64,000 bases of DNA, taken from positions 5,977,501 to 6,041,500 of the forward strand of contig NZ_CP089981.1 in assembly GCF_021389975.1 (NCBI RefSeq), read 5' to 3'. Source of the DNA: Fulvivirga ulvae (GTDB lineage: Bacteria; Bacteroidota; Bacteroidia; Cytophagales; Cyclobacteriaceae). This document shows, piece by piece, positions 26,389-34,540 of this stretch (its first letter is position 1; the number at the start of each line of letters is the position of its first letter). The position numbers and the translations under genes were made by a program. The notes below the pieces were generated by a model that did no database searches, was not told the origin of the DNA, and worked only from the letters and a program-made list of their open reading frames with translations.

Positions 26389-27204
26389 ATGGTGGCTATG
26401 AACTATGAGATTATTCCGCCACCGACAAGATTATCCCCTTTCATTCGCTTTTACTGGATATTGGAAAGCAATGAACCTTATTTACACCGCGGCCTGGCAG
26501 ATGGTTGTGCCGAAATGATCTTTCACTACGACGGCATTTTTGATGAGCTGGGCGATAATAACCTGAGAGAAAAATCATTTTCATCCGGTCTGCATGGCCC
26601 CACAAGAAAAGTAAGACGGTTTATTATTGATAGAGGGTTTGGAATCTTTGGAGTTTATATTTATCCGTTTGCAATACAAAGACTTTTCTCTTTACCCACC
26701 ATTGCAGTAAGCAACGAAATGCCTGATTTAAAGACTCTGTTAGGTACGACCGGCGACAGGCTGGAGGAGCAAATTATGATGGCTTCCAACAACTATGAAA
26801 GAGCAAATATTCTATCAACATTTTTTGAGCATCAGCTAACCAAAACCCGGCAGGTACCTGCTAATATTTCAGTTGCCGTTCACCAGATGCTCAACAGCAA
26901 AGGAATTGTAGACATTCCTGCACTGGCGGAATATTGCTGCCTGTCTTTGCGCCAGTTTGAAAGAAAATTTAAAGAATACTCAGGTTTTAGTCCCAAATTA
27001 TACTCACGGATAATCAGGTTCCAGACAGCCGCAGCCCAATACGGCAACTATGGGAAAAGCCTGACGGAGATCGCTTATCAATGTGGTTATTATGACCAAT
27101 CACATTTTATCAATGACTTCAAGGAGTTTTCCGGTTTCAACCCTTCAACCTACTTTTCCGGTGAAGCAGAAGGGACAGCATGGCGGGATAGTGAAATGTC
27201 GTAA
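26389..27204 (+). CDS. AraC family transcriptional regulator
   Basis: A 271-residue DNA-binding regulator. The N-terminal domain (about 1-150) starts with MNYEIIPPPTRLSPFIRFYW, typical of the DUF6597-type sensor. The C-terminal pair of helix-turn-helix motifs comprises DIPALAEYCCLSLRQFERKFKEYSGFSPK and KSLTEIAYQCGYYDQSHFINDFKEFSGFNP, the second being the AraC signature. The start is ATG 26389, or ATG 26398 nine bases on. It precedes a VOC protein gene by 65 bases, which may be its target. The ligand is unknown. Confidence 0.92.
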   Translation: MVAMNYEIIPPPTRLSPFIRFYWILESNEPYLHRGLADGCAEMIFHYDGIFDELGDNNLREKSFSSGLHGPTRKVRRFIIDRGFGIFGVYIYPFAIQRLFSLPTIAVSNEMPDLKTLLGTTGDRLEEQIMMASNNYERANILSTFFEHQLTKTRQVPANISVAVHQMLNSKGIVDIPALAEYCCLSLRQFERKFKEYSGFSPKLYSRIIRFQTAAAQYGNYGKSLTEIAYQCGYYDQSHFINDFKEFSGFNPSTYFSGEAEGTAWRDSEMS

Positions 27205-27269
27205 TTTTCCAATTCGAAACACTATGGATACCCAATCTTTGTGAAATCAATCATCAAAAGAAATAACTT

Positions 27270-27635
27270 ATGAAAATACCGGAGAATTATTTACCGATTA
27301 TGCCCTACCTCATACTAAAAGGGGCAGACAAATTCGCTGATTTTATGAAAACTGTTTTTGGTGCCCAGGATCAGCTTGTTGTACCAGGTGAACGGGGTAT
27401 TATGCATGGTGAACTGAGAATAGGTGACGCCGTAGTTATGTATGCAGAAGCTGGTGATGAGTTCACCACTTCACCGTCAGGCATGTTCATCTACGTTGAA
27501 AATGTAGACTCAGTATTTGCAAAAGCCCTCCGGCACGGTGCAACAAAACTTCAGAAAGTTGAAAAAAGGGACTATGGCTATGGCGGCGGGTTTCAGGATC
27601 CGTTCGGCAACCAGTGGTGGGTTAATGAGAGTTGA
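27270..27635 (+). CDS. VOC family (PhnB/glyoxalase-fold) protein
   Basis: A 121-residue vicinal-oxygen-chelate protein, PhnB-like. The fold pattern is MPYLILKGADKFADFMKTVFGA at the start, MHGELRIGDAVVMYAEA in the middle and GGGFQDPFGNQWWVNE at the end. Members bind metals or act as small-molecule binding or resistance proteins; the substrate is unknown. Its last 289 coding bases plus the 3' flank are duplicated directly downstream as a decayed copy. Confidence 0.9.
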   Translation: MKIPENYLPIMPYLILKGADKFADFMKTVFGAQDQLVVPGERGIMHGELRIGDAVVMYAEAGDEFTTSPSGMFIYVENVDSVFAKALRHGATKLQKVEKRDYGYGGGFQDPFGNQWWVNES

Positions 27636-27652
27636 GATATGAGATGTTAGTA

Positions 27653-27677
27653 GTGAGTATTCAGTCTCAATACTCAC
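27653..27677 (+). terminator. Hairpin after the VOC gene, repeated at 28003-28027
   Basis: GTGAGTATT and AATACTCAC (9-bp stem, 7-base loop) lie 17 bases after the VOC stop; an identical hairpin follows the decayed copy. Only a weak T-run follows, so termination is uncertain. Confidence 0.45.
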
Positions 27678-27701
27678 GACTTAAGACTCTCTATTAAATA
27701 A

Positions 27702-27986
27702 GAAAACTGTTTTTGGGACCCAGGATCAGCTTGTAGAACCAGGTGAACGGGGTATTACGCATGGCGAACTGAAAATAGGTGACGCTATAGTTATGTATAC
27801 CAATACTGGCGATGAATTCACTATTTCACCGTCCGGCAGTTCGTCTACGTTGAAAATGTAGACTCAGTATTTGCAAAAGCCCTCCGGCACGATGCCACAA
27901 AACTTCAGGAAGTTGAAAAAAGGGACTATGGCTATGGCGGCGGGTTTCAAGACTCCTTCGGCAACCAGTGCGGTAATGAGAATTGA
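27702..27986 (+). pseudogene. Decayed partial copy of the VOC gene
   Basis: The copy lacks the first 26 codons and a start codon. It reads in frame as KTVFGTQDQLVEPGERGITH and on to FTISPSG. A one-base deletion near 27839 (GGCATGTTCATC became GGCAGTTCGTC) shifts the frame and runs into a stop; in the shifted frame the alignment resumes with YVENVDSVFAKALRHDATKL and ends GGGFQDSFGNQCGNEN. A three-base loss near the end removes one of the two Trp. Several substitutions are non-synonymous, so it has been drifting since duplication. Confidence 0.9.
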
Positions 27987-28124
27987 GATATGAGATGTTA
28001 GTAGTGAGTATTCAGTCTCAATACTCACGACTAAAGACTCTCTACTAAAATAGTGTTTTTTATTCTAGCCAGATGTGAATAAATTTATTCACTGACACGT
28101 TCTTGTTCTAAAACAGAAAGGCCA

Positions 28125-29513
28125 TTGATAAAAAAGGCACTACATATCGTCCTCCTTCTGCTTTTACTGGCAAACCCAGGCTATACCCAGGAAGTTCAGC
28201 AGCAGCTGCCTGACAAAACCCGGATATTGTTTTTGCTTGATGGCTCAGGGAGTATGCTAGCCGGCTGGGGCGAAACTAACAGAATAACAGCAGCCAAAGA
28301 GCTGCTCGGAGACTTGGTGGACTCGCTGAAAGCCAATCCAAAGCTTGAACTGGCCCTTCGGGTATATGGCCATCTTTATCGCCGGTCAAGCCAGAACTGT
28401 AAGGATACCAGGCTTGAAGTAGGTTTCGGCAAGAACAATCATAATCAGATCATTAATGAGCTTAAAACCATAGAGCCGAAAGGCACCACTCCTATTGCAT
28501 ATTCATTAGAGCAGGCGGCAAATGATTTTCCGTCAACGGCAGGCTACAGAAACATTGTGATCATCATAACGGATGGCATCGAGTCGTGCGACGGTGATCC
28601 CTGTGCGGTATCTCTGGCCTTGCAAAAGAGAGGTATTTTCCTGAAGCCGTTTATTATAGGTATCGGTATGGGGCAGGACTTCAGAGAGCAGTTCAAGTGT
28701 ATCGGTGAATATTACGATGCAAAAGATATCAGTTCATTCCAAAAAGCACTGGCCAAAGCAGTAAGCACCAGTCTTGATAAAACTACAGCTAGCATTGAGT
28801 TGCTAGATGTTAACAAAAGGCCCAGGGAGACCAATGTCAATGTTTCATTTATCAACAACTTTACCAAAGAGCCTGCCTTCGACTTTGTACATTACCGTGA
28901 CCCTCAGGGGCGGCCTGATTCCGTGCAGCTTGACCCTGTTTTGACATACGACGTGGTGGTAAATACTCTGCCACCGGTAATTGAACGAAATGTAAATTTA
29001 ATACCAGGAAAACATAACGTAATCACCATCTCCTCTCCCCAGGGAAAACTTTCTATCAAGCAAAAATCCGCATCAACTTATCAAAATGGTGTAAGGGCTA
29101 TAATCAGGGAAAGAGGCAAAACAGCTATTGTTAATATTCACGATATCAATACCCAGCAGCAATACCTTGTGGGTAAATATGATGTGGAAGTGCTGACTAC
29201 TCCCCGCAGGCATTTCAGGAATGTGGAAATTACGCAGGACCAGACTACCACACTTACACTACCTGACCCAGGACTGCTAAACCTTTACAATAACGCTCCC
29301 GGATATGGTAGCATATACGAAATAGACGAATCGGGCAGACAGGAATGGGTCTACGACCTCGCTCACGACCAGTCAAGAATTAGCCTTGCCTTGCAACCCG
29401 GAACCTATAAAATTGTATTCAGAGTAGACAAAGCACCGGGCAGTAAATATACTGCCATCAAAACATTAACCATAGAATCCGGAAGGTCGGCAGTAGTCAA
29501 ACTCTTTAACTGA
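28125..29513 (+). CDS. Secreted von Willebrand factor A domain protein
   Basis: A 462-residue exported protein starting at a TTG codon; the signal peptide KKALHIVLLLLLLANPGYTQ supports that start. The VWA domain (about 30-215) has the MIDAS motif FLLDGSGSM near residue 37, and VIIITDGIESCDGDPC supplies further ligands and a Cys pair. The rest is beta-rich, with carboxypeptidase-regulatory-like or PEGA-like pieces (GKYDVEVLTTPRRHFRNVEI, LQPGTYKIVFRVDK). It may bind metal-dependent ligands at the cell surface or in the periplasm. It sits between the two transketolase halves with no obvious partner. Confidence 0.88.
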   Translation: MIKKALHIVLLLLLLANPGYTQEVQQQLPDKTRILFLLDGSGSMLAGWGETNRITAAKELLGDLVDSLKANPKLELALRVYGHLYRRSSQNCKDTRLEVGFGKNNHNQIINELKTIEPKGTTPIAYSLEQAANDFPSTAGYRNIVIIITDGIESCDGDPCAVSLALQKRGIFLKPFIIGIGMGQDFREQFKCIGEYYDAKDISSFQKALAKAVSTSLDKTTASIELLDVNKRPRETNVNVSFINNFTKEPAFDFVHYRDPQGRPDSVQLDPVLTYDVVVNTLPPVIERNVNLIPGKHNVITISSPQGKLSIKQKSASTYQNGVRAIIRERGKTAIVNIHDINTQQQYLVGKYDVEVLTTPRRHFRNVEITQDQTTTLTLPDPGLLNLYNNAPGYGSIYEIDESGRQEWVYDLAHDQSRISLALQPGTYKIVFRVDKAPGSKYTAIKTLTIESGRSAVVKLFN

Positions 29514-29575
29514 CCCTTACTTTAAAGCCCTCAAGTAATTACAAAACATTTTTACTGATTTTAAAAGTAAACTCT

Positions 29576-29583
29576 TAAATTTG
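29576..29583 (+). promoter_or_regulatory. Candidate -7 element before the transketolase C-terminal gene
   Basis: TAAATTTG matches TAnnTTTG and overlaps the TTG at 29581 that could be taken as an early start. If real, translation must start downstream, for example at GTG 29626. No clear -33 TTG is seen. Confidence 0.35.
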
Positions 29584-29625
29584 GGCTTCGAAAAAATTGA
29601 TCACTTTATTAAATCATACCTAGCA

Positions 29626-30582
29626 GTGGCTAAATTTACATTTTCAGAAAAAAAAGATACGCGTTCAGGCTTTGGAGACGGCTTATTGGAGGTCGGCAAA
29701 AAAAATGACAAAGTTGTTGGCCTTTGTGCAGACCTTATCGGGTCATTAAAAATGGGTGACTTCAAAAAAGAGTTTCCCGAAAGGTTCTTTCAGGTAGGCA
29801 TTGCAGAAGCTAACATGATCGGATTGGCGGCAGGTATGACTATTGGCGGCAAAATCCCTTTTACAGGTACCTTTGCCAACTTTTCGACCGGAAGGGTTTA
29901 TGATCAAATCAGGCAATCGGTAGCCTATTCAGGCAAAAATGTTAAAATATGTGCTTCCCATGCCGGGTTAACCCTCGGAGAAGATGGCGCCACTCACCAG
30001 ATACTGGAAGATGTAGGTATGATGAAAATGCTACCTCACATGACAGTGATTGTACCTTGTGACTACAATCAAACCAAAGCGGCTACAATAGCCATTGCCG
30101 AACATGAAGGCCCTGTTTACCTGAGATTCGGAAGACCGAAATGGCCTGTTTTTACTCCAGCAGATGAAAAATTTGAAATAGGTAAAGCCATAAAGATGGT
30201 TGAAGGTTCAGATGTTACCATCTTTGCCAACGGTCATATGGTTTGGCAGGCTATTCTGGCAGAAGAAATACTGGCAGAAAAAGGTATCAGCGCTGAGATC
30301 ATTAACATCCACACTATTAAGCCCCTTGATACACAGGCAATTCTTGATTCAGTGAAGAAAACTGGTTGTGCTGTTACTGCCGAGGAGCATCAGATCAATG
30401 GCGGTTTGGGAGAAAGTGTAGCCTCTACCTTAACTGCCAACTATCCTGCGCCTGTTGAAATGGTGGCTGTTAAGGATTCATTCGGAGAAAGCGGAACCCC
30501 TGAAGAGTTACTGGACAAATACGGACTTGGCCCTAACGACATTGTTGAGGCTGCTCTTAAGGTCATTTCAAGAAAAAAATAA
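29626..30582 (+). CDS. Transketolase, C-terminal subunit
   Basis: This 318-residue second half of a split transketolase holds the pyrimidine-binding (PP) and C-terminal domains. Family motifs: KKDTRSGFGDGLLEVGKKN, the catalytic Glu region FFQVGIAEANMIGLAAGM, HAGLTLGEDGATHQ and AEEHQINGGLGE. I place the start at GTG 29626 (MAKFTFSEKKD), which fits relatives. An in-frame TTG at 29581 would add 15 unusual residues and overlaps a promoter-like box. It pairs with the product of 25468-26316. mgsA follows after 1 base and is surely co-transcribed. Confidence 0.93.
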   Translation: MAKFTFSEKKDTRSGFGDGLLEVGKKNDKVVGLCADLIGSLKMGDFKKEFPERFFQVGIAEANMIGLAAGMTIGGKIPFTGTFANFSTGRVYDQIRQSVAYSGKNVKICASHAGLTLGEDGATHQILEDVGMMKMLPHMTVIVPCDYNQTKAATIAIAEHEGPVYLRFGRPKWPVFTPADEKFEIGKAIKMVEGSDVTIFANGHMVWQAILAEEILAEKGISAEIINIHTIKPLDTQAILDSVKKTGCAVTAEEHQINGGLGESVASTLTANYPAPVEMVAVKDSFGESGTPEELLDKYGLGPNDIVEAALKVISRKK

Positions 30583-30583
30583 T

Positions 30584-30952
30584 ATGCGCATTGCGATAAT
30601 AGCACATGACGGAAAAAAGCCTGAAATGGTGGCTTTTTTACTCAAAAACAAAGATAAACTGAAACAAGTTGAGCTATTTGCCACCGGTACCACCGGTGGC
30701 CATGTAGCCAATGCCGGATTGAAAGTAACCAAACTCTTATCAGGTCCGATAGGTGGTGATGCTCAGATTGCAGCCATGGCAGCGACCAATGAGCTGGATA
30801 TGGTTATTTTTTTTAGGGACCCGCTAGGCAAACATCCGCACGAACCAGATGTACAAATGTTGCTTAGAATTTGCGATGTGCATAACATTCCATTGGCTAC
30901 CAACCCGGCAACCGCCGAACTGATGATTGAAGGCTCGTCACGAATAGACTAA
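30584..30952 (+). CDS. mgsA: Methylglyoxal synthase
   Basis: A 122-residue enzyme turning dihydroxyacetone phosphate into methylglyoxal and phosphate, a glycolytic overflow bypass. Family motifs: IAIIAHDGKKPEMV, FATGTTGGHV (phosphate site), GPIGGDAQIAAM with the catalytic Asp, and FFRDPL...PHEPDVQMLLRICD. The start ATG 30584 gives the normal family length; an in-frame upstream extension lies inside the transketolase gene and is not used. It overlaps the convergent Nudix-type regulator gene by 4 bases. Confidence 0.96.
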   Translation: MRIAIIAHDGKKPEMVAFLLKNKDKLKQVELFATGTTGGHVANAGLKVTKLLSGPIGGDAQIAAMAATNELDMVIFFRDPLGKHPHEPDVQMLLRICDVHNIPLATNPATAELMIEGSSRID

Positions 30953-31674
30953 AACCAAAATTTATCTTTGATCCGCATGTATCGCTTGCGGTCAAATTCA
31001 TAATACTGAGCAGGCTTGTGTGGAACACCCTGCTCTTTTTCATTAAGAGGCTTGAGCAATTTGGCCGTCAGGAATTTTTTCCTGAAATTTCTCTTATCAA
31101 TATTGTGGTTCAATACAGCCTCATAAAGCTTCTGTAACTGGCGCAGGGTAAACTTTTCAGGCAAAAGTTCAAATCCTATCAATGGATCGTATTTCAGGTT
31201 GAGCCTAAGCTGTTCCAATGCTTTATTAACAATCATATTGTGGTCAAAAGCCAGTTCTCCCAGGTTATATACCGGCTCCCACCGTACATCCCGGGCAAAA
31301 GAAGCCGCTTTAGGGGAGAAATTCTGAAGATTAACCAGAGAGTAATAGGCTATGGTAATTACTCTGGCAGCGGGCTCTTCCCTTACATTTCTTAGCCATT
31401 GAACATCTCTAAGATCCTTTATCCTGTCCGGATCGCCAAAAGCCTGCAGCTGTTTCAAATAAATGTCAGACAATCCCGTTAATTCATAGAGCACCCGGCT
31501 GGCCGAATCATCAAGGGTTTCGTCATCAAGTATTAAATCTCCCGGCAAAGCTGAAACACCTCCACGCTGCTCACGTTCTATAATAAGCACGTTGAGACAG
31601 GTTCCGTCAAAACCGAATATAACACAGTCTACAGATACGTGCGGGTTAAAGTTATTTGCTGTTTTCCTTGTCAA
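30949..31674 (-). CDS. Nudix-fold transcriptional regulator (NrtR/AraR-like)
   Basis: A 241-residue protein with an N-terminal Nudix-like domain and a C-terminal winged-helix region (about 165-241; FTLRQLQKLYEAVLNHNIDKRNFRKKFL). The Nudix box at residues 45-68 (GDLILDDETLDDSASRVLYE then LTGL) keeps the shape, but the REUxEExG part reads RVLYELTG, so two metal-binding glutamates are replaced. It is therefore probably a ligand sensor, not a hydrolase, as in the NrtR and Bacteroides AraR regulators. It is divergent from pfkA; a palindrome in the shared 63-base region is the likely operator. Confidence 0.88.
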   Translation of the reverse strand: MTRKTANNFNPHVSVDCVIFGFDGTCLNVLIIEREQRGGVSALPGDLILDDETLDDSASRVLYELTGLSDIYLKQLQAFGDPDRIKDLRDVQWLRNVREEPAARVITIAYYSLVNLQNFSPKAASFARDVRWEPVYNLGELAFDHNMIVNKALEQLRLNLKYDPLIGFELLPEKFTLRQLQKLYEAVLNHNIDKRNFRKKFLTAKLLKPLNEKEQGVPHKPAQYYEFDRKRYMRIKDKFWF

Positions 31675-31681
31675 TTTCCTA

Positions 31682-31712
31682 TTGCCTAAGTGTATCTTTT
31701 ACACTAACTTTG
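31682..31712 (+). promoter_or_regulatory. pfkA promoter with embedded palindromic operator
   Basis: TTG (31682-31684), 20 bases, then TAACTTTG (31705-31712) is an exact TTG-N17-23-TAnnTTTG promoter 26 bases before the pfkA ATG. Between the two boxes lies the palindrome AGTGTA-TCTTT-TACACT (31689-31705). A repressor bound there would block RNA polymerase. The opposite strand has TATATTTG (31719-31726), a candidate -7 box for the regulator gene, so autoregulation is possible. Confidence 0.65.
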
Positions 31713-31737
31713 ATTTGTCAAATATAAAAAAATATTA

Positions 31738-32712
31738 ATGAGCACTGAAATAAAAAAAATTGCGGTCTTTACTTCCGGTGGAGATGCTCCCGGAATGAAC
31801 GCGGCCATCCGGGCCGTAGTAAGAGCCAGTATTTACTACGACAAAGAAGTTTTCGCAGTATATAGAGGCTATGAAGGTATGATCGATAATGATATCGTTC
31901 CCTTAGATGCCCGGTCAGTAGGTAACATAATCCAACGCGGCGGAACCATCCTGAAATCTGCGCGAAGTAAAGAATTCAGGACCCCTGAAGGCCGTAAGCA
32001 GGCCTATGACAACCTCCGCGCCCGAGGCATTGATGCTTTGGTAGGTATAGGCGGAGACGGTACGTTTACCGGGCTTCACAAGTTCTACGAAGAGTTCAAC
32101 ATGCCTGTAATCTGTATTCCCGGCACTATCGACAATGACCTTCCTGGTACGGATTATACTATAGGATACGATACTGCCACCAATACTGCGGTAGAAGCCA
32201 TTGACAAGATCCGTGACACAGCCCTGTCTCACAACAGACTCTTTTTTATAGAGGTTATGGGACGGGATTCCGGTTATATTGCCATCAACAGTGGTATTGC
32301 CGGAGGAGCAATAGCTGCAATCATCCCAGAAGAGAAAATGACCACTGATGAACTGATAGCTATGCTGGATAAAAGTGACAAACGCTCAAGTCTGGTAATA
32401 GTCGCCGAGGGAGGAAAAAGTGGAAGTGCAATTGAAATAGCTAAACAAGTCAATGAAAAATTTAGTTATTATGATACAAAAGTAACTATATTAGGTCACT
32501 TACAGCGGGGAGGTTCACCATCCTATTTTGACAGGGTGTTGGCCAGCAAGATGGGTATAGCTGCTATTGAAGGGTTGATCCAGGGCAAAACTGATGTCAT
32601 GGTAGGCGTTCGTGACAAGACCATGGTATACAATGATTTTAAAACCACCATGAATAAGGATCGTGAGATTGAACCCGAATTATTAAGAATAGCTAAAATC
32701 TTGTCTATATGA
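31738..32712 (+). CDS. pfkA: 6-phosphofructokinase
   Basis: A 324-residue PfkA that phosphorylates fructose 6-phosphate to the 1,6-bisphosphate, the committed step of glycolysis. Motifs: FTSGGDAPGMNAAIRAVVR at the N-terminus, GGDGTFTGLHKF, the catalytic PGTIDNDLPGTDYTIGYDTA, EVMGRDSGYIA and HLQRGGSPSYFDR. The GGDGT sequence (Gly rather than Asp at the next key site) indicates the ATP-dependent type. First gene of a four-gene operon: the next start overlaps its stop by 4 bases. It is likely controlled by the divergent Nudix-type regulator. Confidence 0.98.
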   Translation: MSTEIKKIAVFTSGGDAPGMNAAIRAVVRASIYYDKEVFAVYRGYEGMIDNDIVPLDARSVGNIIQRGGTILKSARSKEFRTPEGRKQAYDNLRARGIDALVGIGGDGTFTGLHKFYEEFNMPVICIPGTIDNDLPGTDYTIGYDTATNTAVEAIDKIRDTALSHNRLFFIEVMGRDSGYIAINSGIAGGAIAAIIPEEKMTTDELIAMLDKSDKRSSLVIVAEGGKSGSAIEIAKQVNEKFSYYDTKVTILGHLQRGGSPSYFDRVLASKMGIAAIEGLIQGKTDVMVGVRDKTMVYNDFKTTMNKDREIEPELLRIAKILSI

Positions 32713-33566
32713 TATTAATTGGCATAAGCGGCTCCACAAAATGCGACTGGCGGCTTGTAGAGGACGCTAAAATCTTAAAACAGGTAAGCACGGATGGCAT
32801 TAACCCCTTCTTCCATAGTGAGGAAAAGGTTGCTGAAACCATCAAATCTGCAGGAGAACTTGCCAGCCACTTCGATGATATTGAAGTAGTGTTTATTTAT
32901 AGCGCAGGCTGTGGCAGCAAAAGCCTGCAGTCTATCGTTAAAAGAGCCCTATCCAAGGTAATCCCCAAGGCCCATCATTATGTAAATCATGACATAGTAG
33001 CCTCTGCCCTGGCCACATACGAAGGCGTACCGAACATATCGTGTATCTTAGGCACAGGTTCAAATTCATGCTATTTTGATGGTGATATTGTAAGGCAGGA
33101 AACTCCGGCGCTTGATTACATTCTCGGAGATCAGGGAGGCGGCAGCTATTATGGTAAAAAACTGCTGAATGCCTATCTCTACAAACAGCTACCGCCACAC
33201 CTTCACGATGCTTTCTCAGAAAAGTACAACCTCACCAAGGATGAAATACTTGAGAATGTATACATGAGGCCCTATGCCAATGTATACCTGGCTTCATTCA
33301 TGAAATTTATTGAAGAGTACAAAGAAGATGAATACTTCCAAAACGTGCTCCATGAGGGTATGAGCGAATTTATGGATCTTTATGTTGTCCCTTTCAGCAA
33401 ACACCAAACGATCAAGACTCATTTTACCGGTGCTATTTCATACATCTTCCAGGACATACTCAAGCCTGTTGCAGAAGAGAAAGGCATCCTGGTAGGGAAG
33501 ATCATAAAAGAACCTATCAATGACCTGGTACAATATCACATTAAAAAACATTATCAAAAATCATGA
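32709..33566 (+). CDS. BadF/BadG-type ATPase, N-acetylglucosamine kinase-like
   Basis: A 285-residue member of the ASKHA sugar-kinase fold (BadF/BcrA ATPase family; Bacteroidota members are usually called GlcNAc kinase-like). Features: phosphate-1 loop ILIGISGSTKCDWRLVED, the GTGSNSCYFDG phosphate-2 loop near residue 113, and LGDQGGGSYYGKKLLNAYL. It probably phosphorylates a hexose or amino sugar in the cytosol. It overlaps pfkA and the ROK kinase gene by 4 bases on each side, so translation is coupled. The actual sugar is not determined. Confidence 0.88.
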   Translation: MILIGISGSTKCDWRLVEDAKILKQVSTDGINPFFHSEEKVAETIKSAGELASHFDDIEVVFIYSAGCGSKSLQSIVKRALSKVIPKAHHYVNHDIVASALATYEGVPNISCILGTGSNSCYFDGDIVRQETPALDYILGDQGGGSYYGKKLLNAYLYKQLPPHLHDAFSEKYNLTKDEILENVYMRPYANVYLASFMKFIEEYKEDEYFQNVLHEGMSEFMDLYVVPFSKHQTIKTHFTGAISYIFQDILKPVAEEKGILVGKIIKEPINDLVQYHIKKHYQKS

Positions 33567-34540
33567 AGGAAGTAACAGTCGGCATTGATATAGGTGGTAC
33601 AAACACTAAATTCGGCATCGTTGACAGCGCTGGCACTGTGCTTTACCAAAGCAAACTGCCTACCCAAAAACACGCTGATTTCAAAGATTATATCCAGGAA
33701 CTGGACAGCGCCATAAAACACGGAGTGGAACAAACCCCTGGTGACCTTCAAATCACTGGTATTGGAGTGGGTGCTCCAAATGCAAACTTTTACCGCGGCA
33801 CTATTGAGCATGCTCCCAACCTGGTATGGAAAGGCATAATCCCCATTGTAGAAATCATGCAGGAGGATTTTAATGTGCCGGTGATCATTACCAATGATGC
33901 CAATGCAGCAGCCATGGGTGAAATGATCTATGGTAACGCTAAAAATATGAAAGACTTTATCGTCATCACATTGGGTACAGGCCTGGGTTCGGGCATTGTG
34001 GCCAATGGCGAACTTATCTATGGATATGACGGTTTTGCAGCAGAACTAGGCCATGTAACCGTGAACCCTAACGGCAGAAACTGTGGATGCGGCAGGGTCG
34101 GTTGCCTTGAAACCTATGTATCCGCTACAGGAATAAAAAGGACAGTATATAAATTGCTCGCAGACCATATTGAAGAAAGCGAACTGCGAGGCATCAGCTT
34201 TCATGACTTGTCTACCAAAATGATTACAGAAGCAGCAGAACGCGGAGACTCCGTGGCTAAAGCTGCTTTTGAGTATACCGGAAAGATTCTGGGCTCCAAA
34301 CTGGCTGACAGTGTAGCCCATACCAACCCGGAGGCCATATTCATTTTCGGAGGCTTGTCCCTGGCCGGTGATTTGATCTTTGCCCCTACCCGTAAACACC
34401 TTGAAGCCAACCTCATGCCTATTTACAAAAACAAAGTAAAAGTATTACCTTCAGGACTTCAAAATCAGAGTGCTCCTATTTTAGGTGCCAGTAGCCTGGT
34501 GGTAGACCATTTAAACAAGAAATCTTCAGTTAATATATGA
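33563..34540 (+). CDS. ROK family sugar kinase (glucokinase type)
   Basis: A 325-residue ROK protein. The ATP site is GIDIGGTNTKFGIVD at the N-terminus; the ROK signature region includes ELGHVTVNPNGRNCGCGRVG with the CGCGxxGCLE zinc motif; ITNDANAAAMGEMIYG carries the catalytic Asp. There is no helix-turn-helix, so it is a kinase, most likely for glucose. It overlaps its neighbours by 4 bases on both sides. Glucose released by the GH15 enzyme encoded next would be its natural substrate, which is inference. Confidence 0.93.
   Translation: MKEVTVGIDIGGTNTKFGIVDSAGTVLYQSKLPTQKHADFKDYIQELDSAIKHGVEQTPGDLQITGIGVGAPNANFYRGTIEHAPNLVWKGIIPIVEIMQEDFNVPVIITNDANAAAMGEMIYGNAKNMKDFIVITLGTGLGSGIVANGELIYGYDGFAAELGHVTVNPNGRNCGCGRVGCLETYVSATGIKRTVYKLLADHIEESELRGISFHDLSTKMITEAAERGDSVAKAAFEYTGKILGSKLADSVAHTNPEAIFIFGGLSLAGDLIFAPTRKHLEANLMPIYKNKVKVLPSGLQNQSAPILGASSLVVDHLNKKSSVNI

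Larger units (their letters stand above)
27347..28050 (+). repeat. Tandem duplication, two units of about 350 bp
   Basis: Unit 1 (27347-27700) and unit 2 (27702-28050) begin with GAAAACTGTTTTTGG and run in parallel through the VOC coding sequence and about 60 bases beyond it. Both end with a nearly identical flank GAGATATGAGATGTTAGTAG and a hairpin GTGAGTATT/AATACTCAC. Differences are scattered substitutions and small deletions in unit 2. Confidence 0.9.

Noticed and set aside
28125..28190. Possible later ATG start for the VWA protein
   Set aside because: A later start would remove the signal peptide; the TTG start preserves a complete one.
30455..30583. Upstream extension of the mgsA frame
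   Set aside because: It lies in the transketolase coding sequence in another frame; ATG 30584 gives the exact family start.
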